Shown: positions 1 through 7,959 of the stretch, piece by piece
Layout: each line of letters starts with the position of its first letter
Position numbering within the stretch: the stretch's first letter is position 1
From: JAYPCI01 sp038124645
Lineage (GTDB): Bacteria; Pseudomonadota; Alphaproteobacteria; Pelagibacterales; Pelagibacteraceae
Assembly: GCA_038124645.1 (NCBI GenBank)
Contig: JAYPCI010000005.1
Span: 1 to 60,151 of the forward strand
Length of the DNA stretch: 60,151 nucleotides
Direction of reading: 5' to 3'
Made by a program: the position numbers and the translations under genes
The notes under the pieces: generated by a model
Database searches by the model: none
Seen by the model: the letters and a program-made list of their open reading frames with translations, nothing else
What the model was told of the DNA's origin: nothing

Positions 1-410
1 AAGAAGCTAAAAAAAGAGATTTATCACCTTTAGCTAAAATTGTTTCATGGGCTGTGTGTGGTGTTGACCCCGCTATAATGGGAACAGGACCAATTCCAGC
101 TTCTAAACTTGCTCTAAAAAAAGCAGGCTGGGGCGAAGATCAATTAAATTTAGTTGAAGCGAATGAAGCTTTCGCAGCTCAAGCCATTTCTGTAAATAAA
201 GAATTAGGTTTTACAGCTGACATTGTGAACGTAAACGGTGGTGCCATAGCATTAGGACACCCCATCGGTGCTTCGGGCGCCAGAGTATTAGTAACCCTAC
301 TGCACGAAATGCAAAAAAGAAAAGCTAAAAAAGGTTTAGCGACCCTATGTATTGGTGGAGGTATGGGCGTTGCTATGTGTGTTGAAAGAAATTTCTTAGA
401 CCAAAAATAA
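1..410 (+). CDS. Acetyl-CoA acetyltransferase (thiolase), C-terminal part
   Basis: The gene enters from the left edge; the first complete codon is at position 3 and about 135 residues are visible. Thiolases condense or cleave acyl-CoA, here probably acetoacetyl-CoA in the cytoplasm. The visible part has the family signatures in order: NEAFA, the GHPIGASGA block with the catalytic His, and the C-terminal CIGGGMG block with the second active-site Cys. The nucleophilic Cys lies upstream of the window. The stop codon abuts the start of a crotonase gene, so both probably belong to one operon for short-chain acyl-CoA metabolism. The family is certain; biosynthetic or degradative direction is not visible. 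Confidence 0.93.
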   Translation, partial: EAKKRDLSPLAKIVSWAVCGVDPAIMGTGPIPASKLALKKAGWGEDQLNLVEANEAFAAQAISVNKELGFTADIVNVNGGAIALGHPIGASGARVLVTLLHEMQKRKAKKGLATLCIGGGMGVAMCVERNFLDQK

Positions 411-1178
411 TTGCAAAACTTTAAAAATATAAAAATTAATACTGATCAAAACCTTGGCATTCTAACTCTGGATAGGAAGGATGCCAAGAATTCACTCGAC
501 ATAGAAACCTCAAAAGAAATTTATGAAGGTTTAAAAAACCTTGAAAGAGAAAAACATATTAGAGCAATTGTGATCCAGGGTAATGAAAAATTATTTTCAC
601 CCGGAGCCGATATTAAAGAATTAGGTAGTTTAGAGGAGAGCAGCGCAAAACAGAAAGGTTTGTTCAACTACTTCGATAAAATTAAAGAAATTTCTATTCC
701 AGTCATTGCTTCTGTAGAAGGTTATGCTTTGGGTGGTGGAATGGAATTGGCATTAATATGTGACTTTATTATTGCTTCTAAAAAAGCATCTTTTGGTCAA
801 CCAGAAATTAATTTAGGTTTAATACCTGGCATTGGTGGCACACAGAGGTTAAAGCACTATGTTGGAAAATTTAACGCAAACTTTTTATGTATGAGCGGCG
901 AAATGATCACTGCAGCAAAAGCTTATGAGTTAGGTATTGTCAGTTTAATAATTGAGAGTGACAACTATCAAGTTGATGCTATTCAATTCATGAAAAAAAT
1001 TGCTGCTAAACCAAAATCTAGTTTAATTGAAATAAAAAAACTAATTAATCTTTCGAATAGTTTAACTCAAGATTTAGCTGAAGAGCGTAAGAGTTTCTAT
1101 AAATTACTTAGTTCTGATAACAAAAAAATCGGCATTGAGAGTTTTCTAAAAAAACAAAAACCTAATTGGAAAGATTAA
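411..1178 (+). CDS. Enoyl-CoA hydratase/isomerase family protein (crotonase)
   Basis: This is a 255-residue crotonase-fold protein, usual length for a single-domain enoyl-CoA hydratase. The oxyanion-hole segment SPGADIKEL lies near residue 65, and the second CoA-binding loop GYALGGGMELAL near residue 105 is followed by FGQPEINLGLIPGIGGTQRL, which carries the acidic residues expected of a hydratase. The start is TTG directly after the thiolase stop codon; no in-frame ATG lies before the conserved fold, so translational coupling is likely. Together with the thiolase it suggests beta-oxidation or crotonyl-CoA metabolism. Exact substrate is not decided by sequence; an isomerase is the main alternative. 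Confidence 0.9.
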   Translation: MQNFKNIKINTDQNLGILTLDRKDAKNSLDIETSKEIYEGLKNLEREKHIRAIVIQGNEKLFSPGADIKELGSLEESSAKQKGLFNYFDKIKEISIPVIASVEGYALGGGMELALICDFIIASKKASFGQPEINLGLIPGIGGTQRLKHYVGKFNANFLCMSGEMITAAKAYELGIVSLIIESDNYQVDAIQFMKKIAAKPKSSLIEIKKLINLSNSLTQDLAEERKSFYKLLSSDNKKIGIESFLKKQKPNWKD

Positions 1179-1214
1179 TCCATACTTTTCCTCAAAATTT
1201 TGCTAATATTTCCC

Positions 1215-1403
1215 ATGCGTTTTTTATCATTACGAGGACTAGTTGGTGCTTTTTTTGGATACTACATTATCAGAAAAATTCAAATTTATAATCAAGTAGA
1301 TATTTCTGAAGACGGCTTCGGTCTTTATGGTGCGGTATATTACGGTGCCTTCTTGGGTTACGTCATTGCACATAAATATTTTAAAATGGATAAAAAATTA
1401 TAA
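1215..1403 (+). CDS. Small membrane protein of unknown function
   Basis: This is a 62-residue protein that I do not recognise. It has two glycine- and tyrosine-rich hydrophobic segments, one near the N-terminus (GLVGAFFGYYII) and one near the C-terminus (LYGAVYYGAFLGYVIAH), and a lysine-rich tail. This fits a small two-span inner-membrane protein. The ATG at 1215 is preferred over a TTG fifteen bases upstream. No strong ribosome-binding site is visible. It lies downstream of the crotonase on the same strand and just before another membrane microprotein. The gene is likely because its composition is protein-like and it fills an otherwise empty gap. Confidence 0.55.
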   Translation: MRFLSLRGLVGAFFGYYIIRKIQIYNQVDISEDGFGLYGAVYYGAFLGYVIAHKYFKMDKKL

Positions 1404-1445
1404 AAAAACTTGCAAAAAAAATATTTTAGGTTTATTTTCCCCACC

Positions 1446-1580
1446 ATGGCAAAAAAATACAGAAGAAACTGGCTTGAGAGAAAATTGGATGAGTACAATC
1501 ACACAATGGAACTTATCCGAACAGTTGTACCTTTTATAATTTTAGTCCTACAAATCTACATAATCACAAAAGTTATTTAA
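1446..1580 (+). CDS. Candidate 44-residue single-span membrane microprotein
   Basis: An ATG-started frame encodes 44 residues: a basic N-terminus (MAKKYRRNWLERK), a short polar stretch, then one hydrophobic segment (TVVPFIILVLQIYIITKV) running to the stop. This is the layout of a small bitopic inner-membrane protein with the N-terminus inside. A longer 70-codon frame overlaps it in another phase but lacks any protein-like pattern. No known family is recognised. It follows another small membrane protein and precedes the FAH-family gene. The amphipathic basic head and clean membrane span argue for a real gene; the missing Shine-Dalgarno argues for caution. Confidence 0.5.
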   Translation: MAKKYRRNWLERKLDEYNHTMELIRTVVPFIILVLQIYIITKVI

Positions 1581-1620
1581 TATACTCGCTAACTTGATGT
1601 ACAATTAGTGCATTAAAACT

Positions 1621-2469
1621 ATGAAACTTTTACGATATGGAGACCTAGGCAAGGAAAAAGTAGGTGCGCTGGATCAAAATAATGAAATTAGGGATTTATC
1701 TAATTTCATAAGTGATCTAGATCCAAAAAATATAAATTTTGATAACCTTGAAAAATTAAACAAGGTAGACCTACAAGCTCAAAAACTAGTTTCCAAAACT
1801 ACACGAATTGGCTCCTGCATAAACAAACCTGGAAAATTTTTAGCTGTGGGTTTGAACTTCTCTGATCATGCAAAGGAAACAGGTTCAGCTTTACCTAAAG
1901 AACCAATGATTTTTTCTAAAGCAACGAGTTGTTTAAATGGACCTTATGATGACATCATTATCCCAAAAAATTCCACGCATCTTGATTGGGAGGTGGAAAT
2001 TGCTTTTGTCGTTGGTAAAGAAGCAAAATATGTTGATCTGAAAGATGCTGAAAAGTATATTTTTGGTTACTGTTTAGTCGATGATGTTAGTGAACGTGAT
2101 TGGCAAAAAAATCATAGTGGGCAATTTGTTAAAGGTAAATCGGCTGACACTTTTGGACCCGTTGGCCCCTATTTAGTTACGAAAGACGAAATTAAGGATG
2201 TCAATAAATTAAACATGTTTACAGATGTTAATGGTAAGAGAATGCAAACTGGAAATACTGATAAAATGATATTTAATATGAACCATATATTATCTTACTT
2301 GAGCCAGTTTATGTCCTTACAACCTGGAGATATCATCACTACAGGCACACCGCCAGGAGTGGCTTTGGGTATGAAAAATCCTCAATACTTAAAACCTGGA
2401 GATGAAATTAAGTTAGGCATAGATCAATTGGGAGAGCAAGTTCATAAACTCAAAGCGTATAACAGTTAA
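1621..2469 (+). CDS. Fumarylacetoacetate hydrolase (FAH) family protein
   Basis: This 282-residue protein has the layout of FAH-family enzymes such as 2-hydroxyhepta-2,4-diene-1,7-dioate isomerase and ureidoglycolate lyase-like proteins: a divergent N-terminal domain of about 70 residues and a catalytic mixed-beta domain. The catalytic part begins GKFLAVGLNFSDHAKE. The acidic metal-binding positions are visible in DWEVEIAFVVG and in YCLVDDVSERD. The later blocks GKSADTFGPVGPYLV and TTGTPPGVALGM are typical of the family. These enzymes hydrolyse or decarboxylate beta-keto acids with Mg or Mn. The stop overlaps the next start by one base, so the two are co-translated. Substrate is unknown. Confidence 0.9.
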   Translation: MKLLRYGDLGKEKVGALDQNNEIRDLSNFISDLDPKNINFDNLEKLNKVDLQAQKLVSKTTRIGSCINKPGKFLAVGLNFSDHAKETGSALPKEPMIFSKATSCLNGPYDDIIIPKNSTHLDWEVEIAFVVGKEAKYVDLKDAEKYIFGYCLVDDVSERDWQKNHSGQFVKGKSADTFGPVGPYLVTKDEIKDVNKLNMFTDVNGKRMQTGNTDKMIFNMNHILSYLSQFMSLQPGDIITTGTPPGVALGMKNPQYLKPGDEIKLGIDQLGEQVHKLKAYNS

Positions 2470-3092
2470 TGTGCGGAAGATACGTCATCACTAAACCAGT
2501 TACTAAAACTACTGATCTAGTTAAAACTAATATCAAAGTTGAAAATTTAGATAATTATAACGCTCATCCAGGTCAAACATTGCCAATCATCAAAGCGTAT
2601 ACTAACGGCAGAGCTTTAGAGTCGTTAGAATGGGGTTTAAAACCTGACTGGGCGAAAAACAAAAAAGATTTTAGACCCTTAATCAATGCAAGACTAGAAA
2701 CACTTATGGAAAAATTATCTTTTAAAAATTTAATCAAAACCTCTAAATGCATCGTGATTGCCGATGGTTATTATGAATGGAAAAAAGAGGGTACCGCAAA
2801 GTCTCCCTACTATTTTACTAGAGAAGATAAAGATTTAATGTTTTTTGCTGGTATTTATGAAAAAAATCAATTTTGCATTATTACTAAAGAAGCTCAGGAC
2901 AATGTTAAAGAAGTTCATAACCGTGAGCCTGTAATTATCAATCAGAGTCAACTCATTAATTATTTAAACGTAAAGAAAGATGGTTATGAATTATTACAAA
3001 GCCTAAAGCCGCCTAAACTAAATTATCATCCAATCAGTAAAGATGTAAATAACCCGACTAATAATGATCCAGTGCTTATTAATAAAGTTTAG
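2469..3092 (+). CDS. SOS response-associated peptidase family protein (SRAP/YedK, HMCES-like)
   Basis: The protein is 207 residues and begins MCGRY, so removal of Met exposes the catalytic Cys2 that forms a thiazolidine link with abasic sites in single-stranded DNA. Other family residues are visible: the INARLET motif with its conserved Asn, the GYYEW motif with the catalytic Glu, and a VHNREPVII motif corresponding to the conserved His block. SRAP proteins shield abasic sites during replication. It starts inside the stop codon of the FAH-family gene (TAATG). Its stop overlaps the convergent purK stop by four bases. Confidence 0.93.
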   Translation: MCGRYVITKPVTKTTDLVKTNIKVENLDNYNAHPGQTLPIIKAYTNGRALESLEWGLKPDWAKNKKDFRPLINARLETLMEKLSFKNLIKTSKCIVIADGYYEWKKEGTAKSPYYFTREDKDLMFFAGIYEKNQFCIITKEAQDNVKEVHNREPVIINQSQLINYLNVKKDGYELLQSLKPPKLNYHPISKDVNNPTNNDPVLINKV

Positions 3093-4129
3093 TCTGTGAT
3101 GATGGTTAAGTGCCCCATTTTCCTGTTAGGTTTGGCTTCTTTTTTTAAATAATCGAAAAAAAACTCATTTCTATTCAATTTTTTATTTTTATATTTAAGA
3201 ATTTCTGAGCCCAGAATATTAATCATTTTAGCATTGTGTATTTTTTTTAGTGGAACAAATTCTAAATCACATACGGCACGAACATGATTTTCAAATTGGC
3301 TAACATTATGAGTATTAATTGTTAGGTGACCAGAATTATGTACTCGAGGAGCAATTTCATTAATATAAAGGTTATCTTGATTATCAATAAAAAACTCTAC
3401 GCACATGGTGCCAATATACTCTAATTCCTCGGTTAATTTTTGAGCCGCCGTAGTGGCAGTGGTCTTAATTGTCTCGGACACTGAACTTGGAATAATTGAC
3501 TCTGATAAAATTTGATTATTGTGTGTATTTTCAATGGGTTCATAAATTGAAGTTTGATTTGATTTATATCTAGTAATAACTATGGAAATTTCTTTTTTAA
3601 GTTTAATTTTTTTTTCTAAAATATATTCATTTTGAAAATTAATGTTAATATTTTTAATATCTGGGATTGAATTGATGACAAACTGTCCTTTGCCGTCATA
3701 GCCCATGCTTGTTGTTTTCAATATACCTGGTAATAACGCCGAGCCTTTGTTTAAATCTTCTAAGCTTTGAACAAACTTGTAGTCCACTGTTTTTAAACCC
3801 AACTTATTAATAAATTGTTTCTCTGATAAACGATTTTGAACAATTTGATTAATTCTAGGATTAGGATTGACCTCACATAATTTCGATAGATGATTTAAGG
3901 TTTCAAACGGTATATTTTCAAATTCATAGGTTATAAAATCTACTTGATTAGCAAAATCAGTAAGTGACTTTTCTGCTTCATAATTGGCATAAATAAAATT
4001 GTCTGCAAAATGTTGTGCTGGAGAATTTTTATCATCTGCAAATACTGTCGTTTGTACAGAAATTTTTTTAGCGGCTTGACATAGCATGCTTGCTAATTGC
4101 CCACCTCCTACTATGCCTAGTTTAACCAT
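3089..4129 (-). CDS. purK: 5-(carboxyamino)imidazole ribonucleotide synthase (PurK)
   Basis: PurK carboxylates aminoimidazole ribonucleotide with ATP and bicarbonate in de novo purine synthesis. The 346 residues form an ATP-grasp enzyme. The N-terminal GIVGGGQLASML binds nucleotide, an internal ILKTTSMGYDGKGQ loop is the ATP-grasp glycine-rich region, and INEIAPRVHNSGH carries the metal-binding Glu/Asn and the family signature. Length is normal. The start codon shares one base with the purE stop (TAATG), so purE and purK form a translationally coupled pair transcribed leftwards. The identification is secure. Confidence 0.95.
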   Translation of the reverse strand: MVKLGIVGGGQLASMLCQAAKKISVQTTVFADDKNSPAQHFADNFIYANYEAEKSLTDFANQVDFITYEFENIPFETLNHLSKLCEVNPNPRINQIVQNRLSEKQFINKLGLKTVDYKFVQSLEDLNKGSALLPGILKTTSMGYDGKGQFVINSIPDIKNININFQNEYILEKKIKLKKEISIVITRYKSNQTSIYEPIENTHNNQILSESIIPSSVSETIKTTATTAAQKLTEELEYIGTMCVEFFIDNQDNLYINEIAPRVHNSGHLTINTHNVSQFENHVRAVCDLEFVPLKKIHNAKMINILGSEILKYKNKKLNRNEFFFDYLKKEAKPNRKMGHLTIITD

Positions 4130-4605
4130 TAGGGTTTTAATTTGACAGATTTAGTTTGCTGACTTCTCCATTGCTTGAGGTTCTTTGCAACTTTTTTGTC
4201 TTTTAGAGCAATTATCGCGGCTGCTAATAACCCTGCATTCATCGCTCCACTTTCCCCGATAGCCAAAGATCCAACGGGAATCCCTTTTGGCATTTGGACA
4301 ATAGACAAAAGTGAGTCTAAACCTTTTAATTTTTTAGATTCGATTGGCACTCCTAAAACTGGCAGCGTGGTTAATGAAGCTACCATCCCAGGCAAATGAG
4401 CTGATCCTCCTGCCCCAGCAATAACGACTTCATATTTTTTATCGGCTGTTTTAGCAAATCTAAATAATCGATCAGGAGTTCGATGTGCAGAGACAATTAG
4501 GGTATCAAAGTTAATTTTTAAAATTTTTAAAATTTTCGTTGCATGACGTAAAGTTGGGTAGTCTGATTGACTGCCCATAATCACTGCTACTCTTTTGATT
4601 TTCAT
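4129..4605 (-). CDS. purE: N5-carboxyaminoimidazole ribonucleotide mutase (PurE)
   Basis: PurE isomerises the PurK product to CAIR. The protein carries the class I signatures MGSQSDYPT, SAHRTPDRL with the catalytic His, and AGAGGSAHLPGMVA. The start is placed at the internal Met eight codons after a longer possible start, because AGAG lies about seven bases upstream of it and the extra residues are not conserved in the family; the protein is then 158 residues, normal for PurE. It is the promoter-proximal gene of a purE-purK unit. Confidence 0.94.
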   Translation of the reverse strand: MKIKRVAVIMGSQSDYPTLRHATKILKILKINFDTLIVSAHRTPDRLFRFAKTADKKYEVVIAGAGGSAHLPGMVASLTTLPVLGVPIESKKLKGLDSLLSIVQMPKGIPVGSLAIGESGAMNAGLLAAAIIALKDKKVAKNLKQWRSQQTKSVKLKP

Positions 4606-4658
4606 AAATCTCTTTTGGGAATATTTCAAAAATTGAAAAATAAAGCAATGACTTAATA

Positions 4659-4690
4659 ACCACCTCCTAAATTTTAATTTAAGAGGTGGT
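4659..4690 (-). terminator. Strong hairpin between purE and a small secreted-protein gene, possible terminator
   Basis: ACCACCTC at 4659-4666 pairs perfectly with GAGGTGGT at 4683-4690, and the AT-rich inner part adds five more pairs after one mismatch. The hairpin sits ten bases past the stop of the leftward 81-residue gene and before purE. A uridine tract is lacking, so this may be a factor-dependent terminator or transcript-stabilising hairpin. Confidence 0.45.
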
Positions 4691-4699
4691 GAGGTTTTG

Positions 4700-4945
4700 C
4701 TAAGATTTTAATAATTCTAAAGCTTCTTGTAAAAGTTGCTCAGAAGTTTGATGATCGCCTGACTTATGTAAAGACTCAGCTTCATCTCTTAACGTTTCAA
4801 CCTCTATTTTTTTATCTTCTGCTAAATTAGAAGTTGCTAGTTTTTCATTCACTTGTGCTATTAGCATTGGACATTGTCCCGCAAATGCTAAAGTGGGTGA
4901 AAGAAACAAAACCAAAAACACAATCAATGATTTAATGTTTTTCAT
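4700..4945 (-). CDS. Small exported alpha-helical protein of unknown function
   Basis: The 81-residue product starts with a clear Sec signal peptide (MKNIKSLIVFLVLFLSPTLAFA, cleaved after AFA) and leaves a mature protein of about 59 residues. The mature part has one Cys near its start (GQCPM) and two charged helices, the second (HKSGDHQTSEQLLQEALELL) resembling half of a TPR-like unit. It probably acts in the periplasm. I do not recognise a named family. It has its own gap on both sides and a strong hairpin downstream, so it may be a single-gene transcript. An AAGGAGC-like site precedes the start. Confidence 0.75.
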   Translation of the reverse strand: MKNIKSLIVFLVLFLSPTLAFAGQCPMLIAQVNEKLATSNLAEDKKIEVETLRDEAESLHKSGDHQTSEQLLQEALELLKS

Positions 4946-5024
4946 ATTTGCTCCTTGTAATAAGCGACAAGTAGTATTGGATTGTGTTCTAAATATGTAG
5001 CAACTTAAAATTGAACCTTCAGAT

Positions 5025-5486
5025 TTATTGGTTATTGGTGATTGCTTCCACCAGGTTGCTGGTACTTTGTGCTCCAGATATGTAAGCTTTGTTGTTTATC
5101 TCAAAAAAAGGAACACCGTTAATCCCCATTGACCTAGCTATCTGATCAGATTTTTTTATTTCAGCAATCAAATTNNNNNNNNNNNNNNNNNNNNNNNNNN
5201 NNNNNNNNNNNNNNNNNNNNNNNNNNNNNNNNNNNNNNNNNNNNNNNNNNNNNNNNNNNNNNNNNNNNNNNNNNTACATGGGTTTCGCATTATTAAATCC
5301 TCCAAATTTAATATCTAAATATTGGCTTCTAGACATTCCACTTAATGGCATGTCAGGATTGAGCTGAAAGGGGCAATGAACTATTTCGAAACTGATATTT
5401 TTAAATTGATCAAGGGCATTTTGCAGTCGCTTATGACCAATATAGCACCAGCCACAGATGGTATCGGAGTATACTTTTATTTTCAT
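5025..5486 (-). CDS. DsbA-family oxidoreductase (FrnE / 2-hydroxychromene-2-carboxylate isomerase-like), interrupted by an assembly gap
   Basis: The N-terminal part begins with a thioredoxin-fold strand and a CGWC redox motif, followed by YIGHKRL as in FrnE-type DsbA proteins. The C-terminal part has the cis-proline loop GINGVPFFEINN and the end GAQSTSNLVEAI. There is no signal peptide, so it is cytoplasmic. A run of 100 N removes the helical insert domain. Relatives have about 210 residues while only about 120 real residues are present, so the missing piece is probably larger than 100 bases. Frame agreement across the gap must not be read as a true length. The gene diverges from the dioxygenase across 50 bases. 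Confidence 0.85.
   Translation of the reverse strand: MKIKVYSDTICGWCYIGHKRLQNALDQFKNISFEIVHCPFQLNPDMPLSGMSRSQYLDIKFGGFNNAKPMXXXXXXXXXXXXXXXXXXXXXXXXXXXXXXXXXXNLIAEIKKSDQIARSMGINGVPFFEINNKAYISGAQSTSNLVEAITNNQ
5175..5274. other. Assembly gap (100 N)
   Basis: Exactly 100 unknown bases lie inside the DsbA-like gene. This is a conventional placeholder; the true distance is not known. Confidence 0.98.
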
Positions 5487-5536
5487 ATTTAGATATTATA
5501 TAGTGACACAATTAATTCTACCAAGTATTATTAATA

Positions 5537-6340
5537 ATGCTTAATATTACACCGTGTAAAAATAATGTGGGCGCTTACATCGATTGCGATATTAAAATGG
5601 CAAGTGCTGAAGAAATTAATCAGATTAAACAAGCTCTTGATAATTTTGGTGTTGTTTTTTTCAGAAATCAAAATTTAGACTCTAAAAGTTATATAACTTT
5701 TGCTAAAAATTTTGGCACTTGTGCTGATTACCCAATGCTTAAGGGTTTAGATGGTTTTCCTGAGATTACAGTTGTTGAAAAAAAACCTGGAGAACAAATT
5801 ATGTTTGGTGAGGGGTGGCATACCGACTCAACCTATACAAAACAACCACCTCGTTATACAATGCTCTATTCTATCAAAGTTCCGCCGCGTGGTCAGGGCA
5901 ATACACGTTTTGCCAGTCAATATCTAAGTTATGAAACTTTACCGGAAAAGATGAAAAATAAGATCTCAAGTTTAAAAGCTTTATTTAGTGCAGACGGACC
6001 GATTTCTAAAACGAGAAATAACCGAACCGCTGAGCGGGGCACCGGTTTAGACCCAAAAAGTTTATCAGCAGAACATCCGATTGTAAGAATAAATCCAAAT
6101 AATAAAAAAAAATCAATTTATCTTTCACCGGGTCATGTTATTAAAATTTTAGACGTTAATGACAGTGAAAGTAAAGAATTGTTAGGTTACTTATTTGAAC
6201 ATCAGGTCAAAAATGATTTTACGTATAGTTTTGAGTGGGATAAAGACTGCCTAGCTTTGTGGAATAACCACGCTGTTTTACATAACCCGACCAACGATTT
6301 TAATGGTCATCGGGTGATGCATCGAATTACAATTCAGTAA
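5537..6340 (+). CDS. TauD/TfdA-family Fe(II)/2-oxoglutarate dioxygenase
   Basis: The 267-residue protein matches the TauD/TfdA fold. The Fe-binding HxD is in EGWHTDSTY near residue 95, the distal His is in NNHAVLHNP, and the 2-oxoglutarate-binding Arg is in GHRVMHR at the C-terminus. These enzymes hydroxylate substrates such as taurine, phenoxyacetates or betaine-like compounds, releasing CO2 and succinate. No transporter or sulfonate gene is adjacent, so the substrate cannot be read from context. The ATG at 5537 follows an AT-rich 50-base divergent promoter region. Confidence in family is high, in substrate low. Confidence 0.92.
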   Translation: MLNITPCKNNVGAYIDCDIKMASAEEINQIKQALDNFGVVFFRNQNLDSKSYITFAKNFGTCADYPMLKGLDGFPEITVVEKKPGEQIMFGEGWHTDSTYTKQPPRYTMLYSIKVPPRGQGNTRFASQYLSYETLPEKMKNKISSLKALFSADGPISKTRNNRTAERGTGLDPKSLSAEHPIVRINPNNKKKSIYLSPGHVIKILDVNDSESKELLGYLFEHQVKNDFTYSFEWDKDCLALWNNHAVLHNPTNDFNGHRVMHRITIQ

Positions 6341-6475
6341 TTAAACTCGTCTAGTGACCCAGTTGCCCCAAACTTGACCTGAACCTTGGTTTTGTAGTTG
6401 GAACATAGACAATTTTTTATATCTACGATTTTTTACTCTAATTTTAATTTTTTTTGCTTTATTTAAGTTTTGCAT
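6341..6475 (-). CDS. Candidate 44-residue basic microprotein
   Basis: An ATG frame on the minus strand encodes 44 residues with a very basic first half (NKAKKIKIRVKNRRYKKL) and a Gln/Gly/Trp-containing end (GSGQVWGNWVTRRV). Its stop codon abuts the dioxygenase stop codon with no base between. It is too short for ordinary gene calling. The composition resembles a nucleic-acid-binding or ribosome-associated peptide, but no family is recognised. An AAGAAA stretch before the ATG is a weak ribosome-binding site. The remaining 110 bases up to the dienelactone hydrolase hold only AT-rich sequence and a 7-bp inverted repeat (6541-6556). Confidence 0.4.
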   Translation of the reverse strand: MQNLNKAKKIKIRVKNRRYKKLSMFQLQNQGSGQVWGNWVTRRV

Positions 6476-6587
6476 GTTTTTCTTATATTTTATGTTGTTT
6501 CCAATTAGTAATGCTGATTTTGCAGATTAGAATTGAATTAATTACTACTTAGTAATGAATTGAGACTAAATAATGACAAAACTTAAA

Positions 6588-7478
6588 TTATTGTAAATAT
6601 TTTTTAAAAAACTTAATAGTTCTTGACCATGCAAGCTCTGCGGCTTTTTTGTCATACCTAGGAGTTGTATCGTTGTGAAAACCATGGTTGGTTTCTGGAT
6701 AAATAAAAGCTTCATAAACCTTATTATTAGCTTTTAAAGCAGCTTCATAAGCAGGCCAGCCTTTGTTGATTCTTTCATCCAATTCTGCATAGTGTATTAG
6801 CAATGGAGCCCTAATTCTTGGCACATCCTCAGCAGCGGCTTGCCTACCGTAAAACGGAACTGCTGCTGATAAGTCTGGATAAGCAACTGCTAGGGCATTA
6901 CTTACACCTCCGCCATAGCAAAAACCTACTACTCCCACTTTGCCATTAGTGTCATTTCTGGATTTTAAAAACTCATATCCAGCAAAAAAATCATTCATTA
7001 ATTTTTGAGGGTCAATTTTTGCCTGCATGGTTCTTCCCTCATCATCATTGCCTGGGTATCCACCTAATGAGGAAAGCCCATCAGGAGCCAGTGCTAAAAA
7101 ACCTGCTTTTGCTAATCTTCTTGCGACATCTTTTATATATGGATTTAAGCCTCTATTTTCATGGACAACTAAAACTGATGGAAATTTATTAGTATTTGTA
7201 TTTTTAGGAAGTACCAAATATCCATTAACTGTGCCATTACCTTTTGAAGATTGATATTGAATATTTTGAATAGTAATTGCGTTATCTTCTTCGTCAACTT
7301 GATTAGCATAACTATAGTTTGGTGAAAGCAAGTTAAGAGCTGTTAAAGCAGTGATTGCACCCGTAGTATATTGACCAGCCCGTTTAAGAAACTCTCTTCG
7401 AGAAATTTTTCCATGCGCATAAAAATCATAGAGTTCAAGTAGTTCTTTTTTAAAGTGCTTTGCTGTTAATCTATTCAT
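6588..7478 (-). CDS. Tat-exported dienelactone hydrolase family protein
   Basis: The 296-residue protein has an N-terminal twin-arginine signal (ISRREFLKRAG) followed by a hydrophobic segment ending LSPNYSYA, so it is probably exported folded. The rest is an alpha/beta hydrolase of the dienelactone hydrolase type: nucleophilic Cys in GFCYGGGVSNA, Asp in HYAELDERI, and His in NHGFHNDT. Cytoplasmic dienelactone hydrolases act in chloroaromatic breakdown; exported versions are common in marine bacteria with unknown substrates. It is co-oriented with the DUF4396-like and YbgC genes upstream, with 15 bases to the former. Confidence 0.9.
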   Translation of the reverse strand: MNRLTAKHFKKELLELYDFYAHGKISRREFLKRAGQYTTGAITALTALNLLSPNYSYANQVDEEDNAITIQNIQYQSSKGNGTVNGYLVLPKNTNTNKFPSVLVVHENRGLNPYIKDVARRLAKAGFLALAPDGLSSLGGYPGNDDEGRTMQAKIDPQKLMNDFFAGYEFLKSRNDTNGKVGVVGFCYGGGVSNALAVAYPDLSAAVPFYGRQAAAEDVPRIRAPLLIHYAELDERINKGWPAYEAALKANNKVYEAFIYPETNHGFHNDTTPRYDKKAAELAWSRTIKFFKKYLQ

Positions 7479-7493
7479 AGTTATAATTGTAAA

Positions 7494-7937
7494 TTAATGA
7501 CAGGATATGCCATATTTTTTTAATCTCCAATAGTTATAAGGCCATGGGGTTAGAAAACCCACAATCAGCATTATGGGTATTACCCACCATGTTAAAACTG
7601 CCCCTCCAGTAAGGAAGAAATCGGTAAGATTCATCGTAGTTTCCATAGAAATCATTGAAATAAAACTCATTCCTAGTGCAGTTCTTATCGCTTGATGAAA
7701 AGTGAATTTTTGCCTCATTAGGATGATTGTCTCTAATATAATGCTCGTCAATAAACCATTAACGATCGCTAAGATCATAATTCCCAAAACGGGAAAAGGT
7801 GTTTGGGTTATTTGAAAGAAAAAGATCGTTCCAAAATCACCAATGGAACAACCAATTAAACACCATAAAGTATTATAAGCACTCTTTTTCCAGGTATGCT
7901 TACAGGACCAATCAAATTTGGCAGCAACTTCACTCAT
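7494..7937 (-). CDS. DUF4396-like membrane protein
   Basis: The 147-residue protein has about four hydrophobic segments. The N-terminal part contains NTLWCLIGCSIGDFG, matching the Cys/Gly block of DUF4396 proteins, and the C-terminus ends with the TPWPYNYW-type last membrane span and a short polar tail. The two conserved Cys in the first span could bind metal or heme, but the family has no established function. It lies between YbgC and the exported dienelactone hydrolase on the same strand. Confidence 0.8.
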   Translation of the reverse strand: MSEVAAKFDWSCKHTWKKSAYNTLWCLIGCSIGDFGTIFFFQITQTPFPVLGIMILAIVNGLLTSIILETIILMRQKFTFHQAIRTALGMSFISMISMETTMNLTDFFLTGGAVLTWWVIPIMLIVGFLTPWPYNYWRLKKYGISCH

Positions 7938-7959
7938 ATATACAATATATAGTTATTAT

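Noticed and set aside
1327..1539. A 70-codon frame overlapping two small membrane-protein genes
   Set aside because: Its composition is random-looking, and the 44-residue frame at 1446 has a coherent basic head and membrane span in a better position.
4659..4690. AGGAGGTGG on the minus strand looks like a strong ribosome-binding site, and CACCTCCT on the plus strand looks like an anti-Shine-Dalgarno
   Set aside because: No start codon lies at proper spacing after AGGAGG on the minus strand; the motif is part of a hairpin.
6541..6556. 7-bp inverted repeat ATTACTA-CT-TAGTAAT near the dienelactone hydrolase end
   Set aside because: The loop is only two bases and no T tract follows on either strand.
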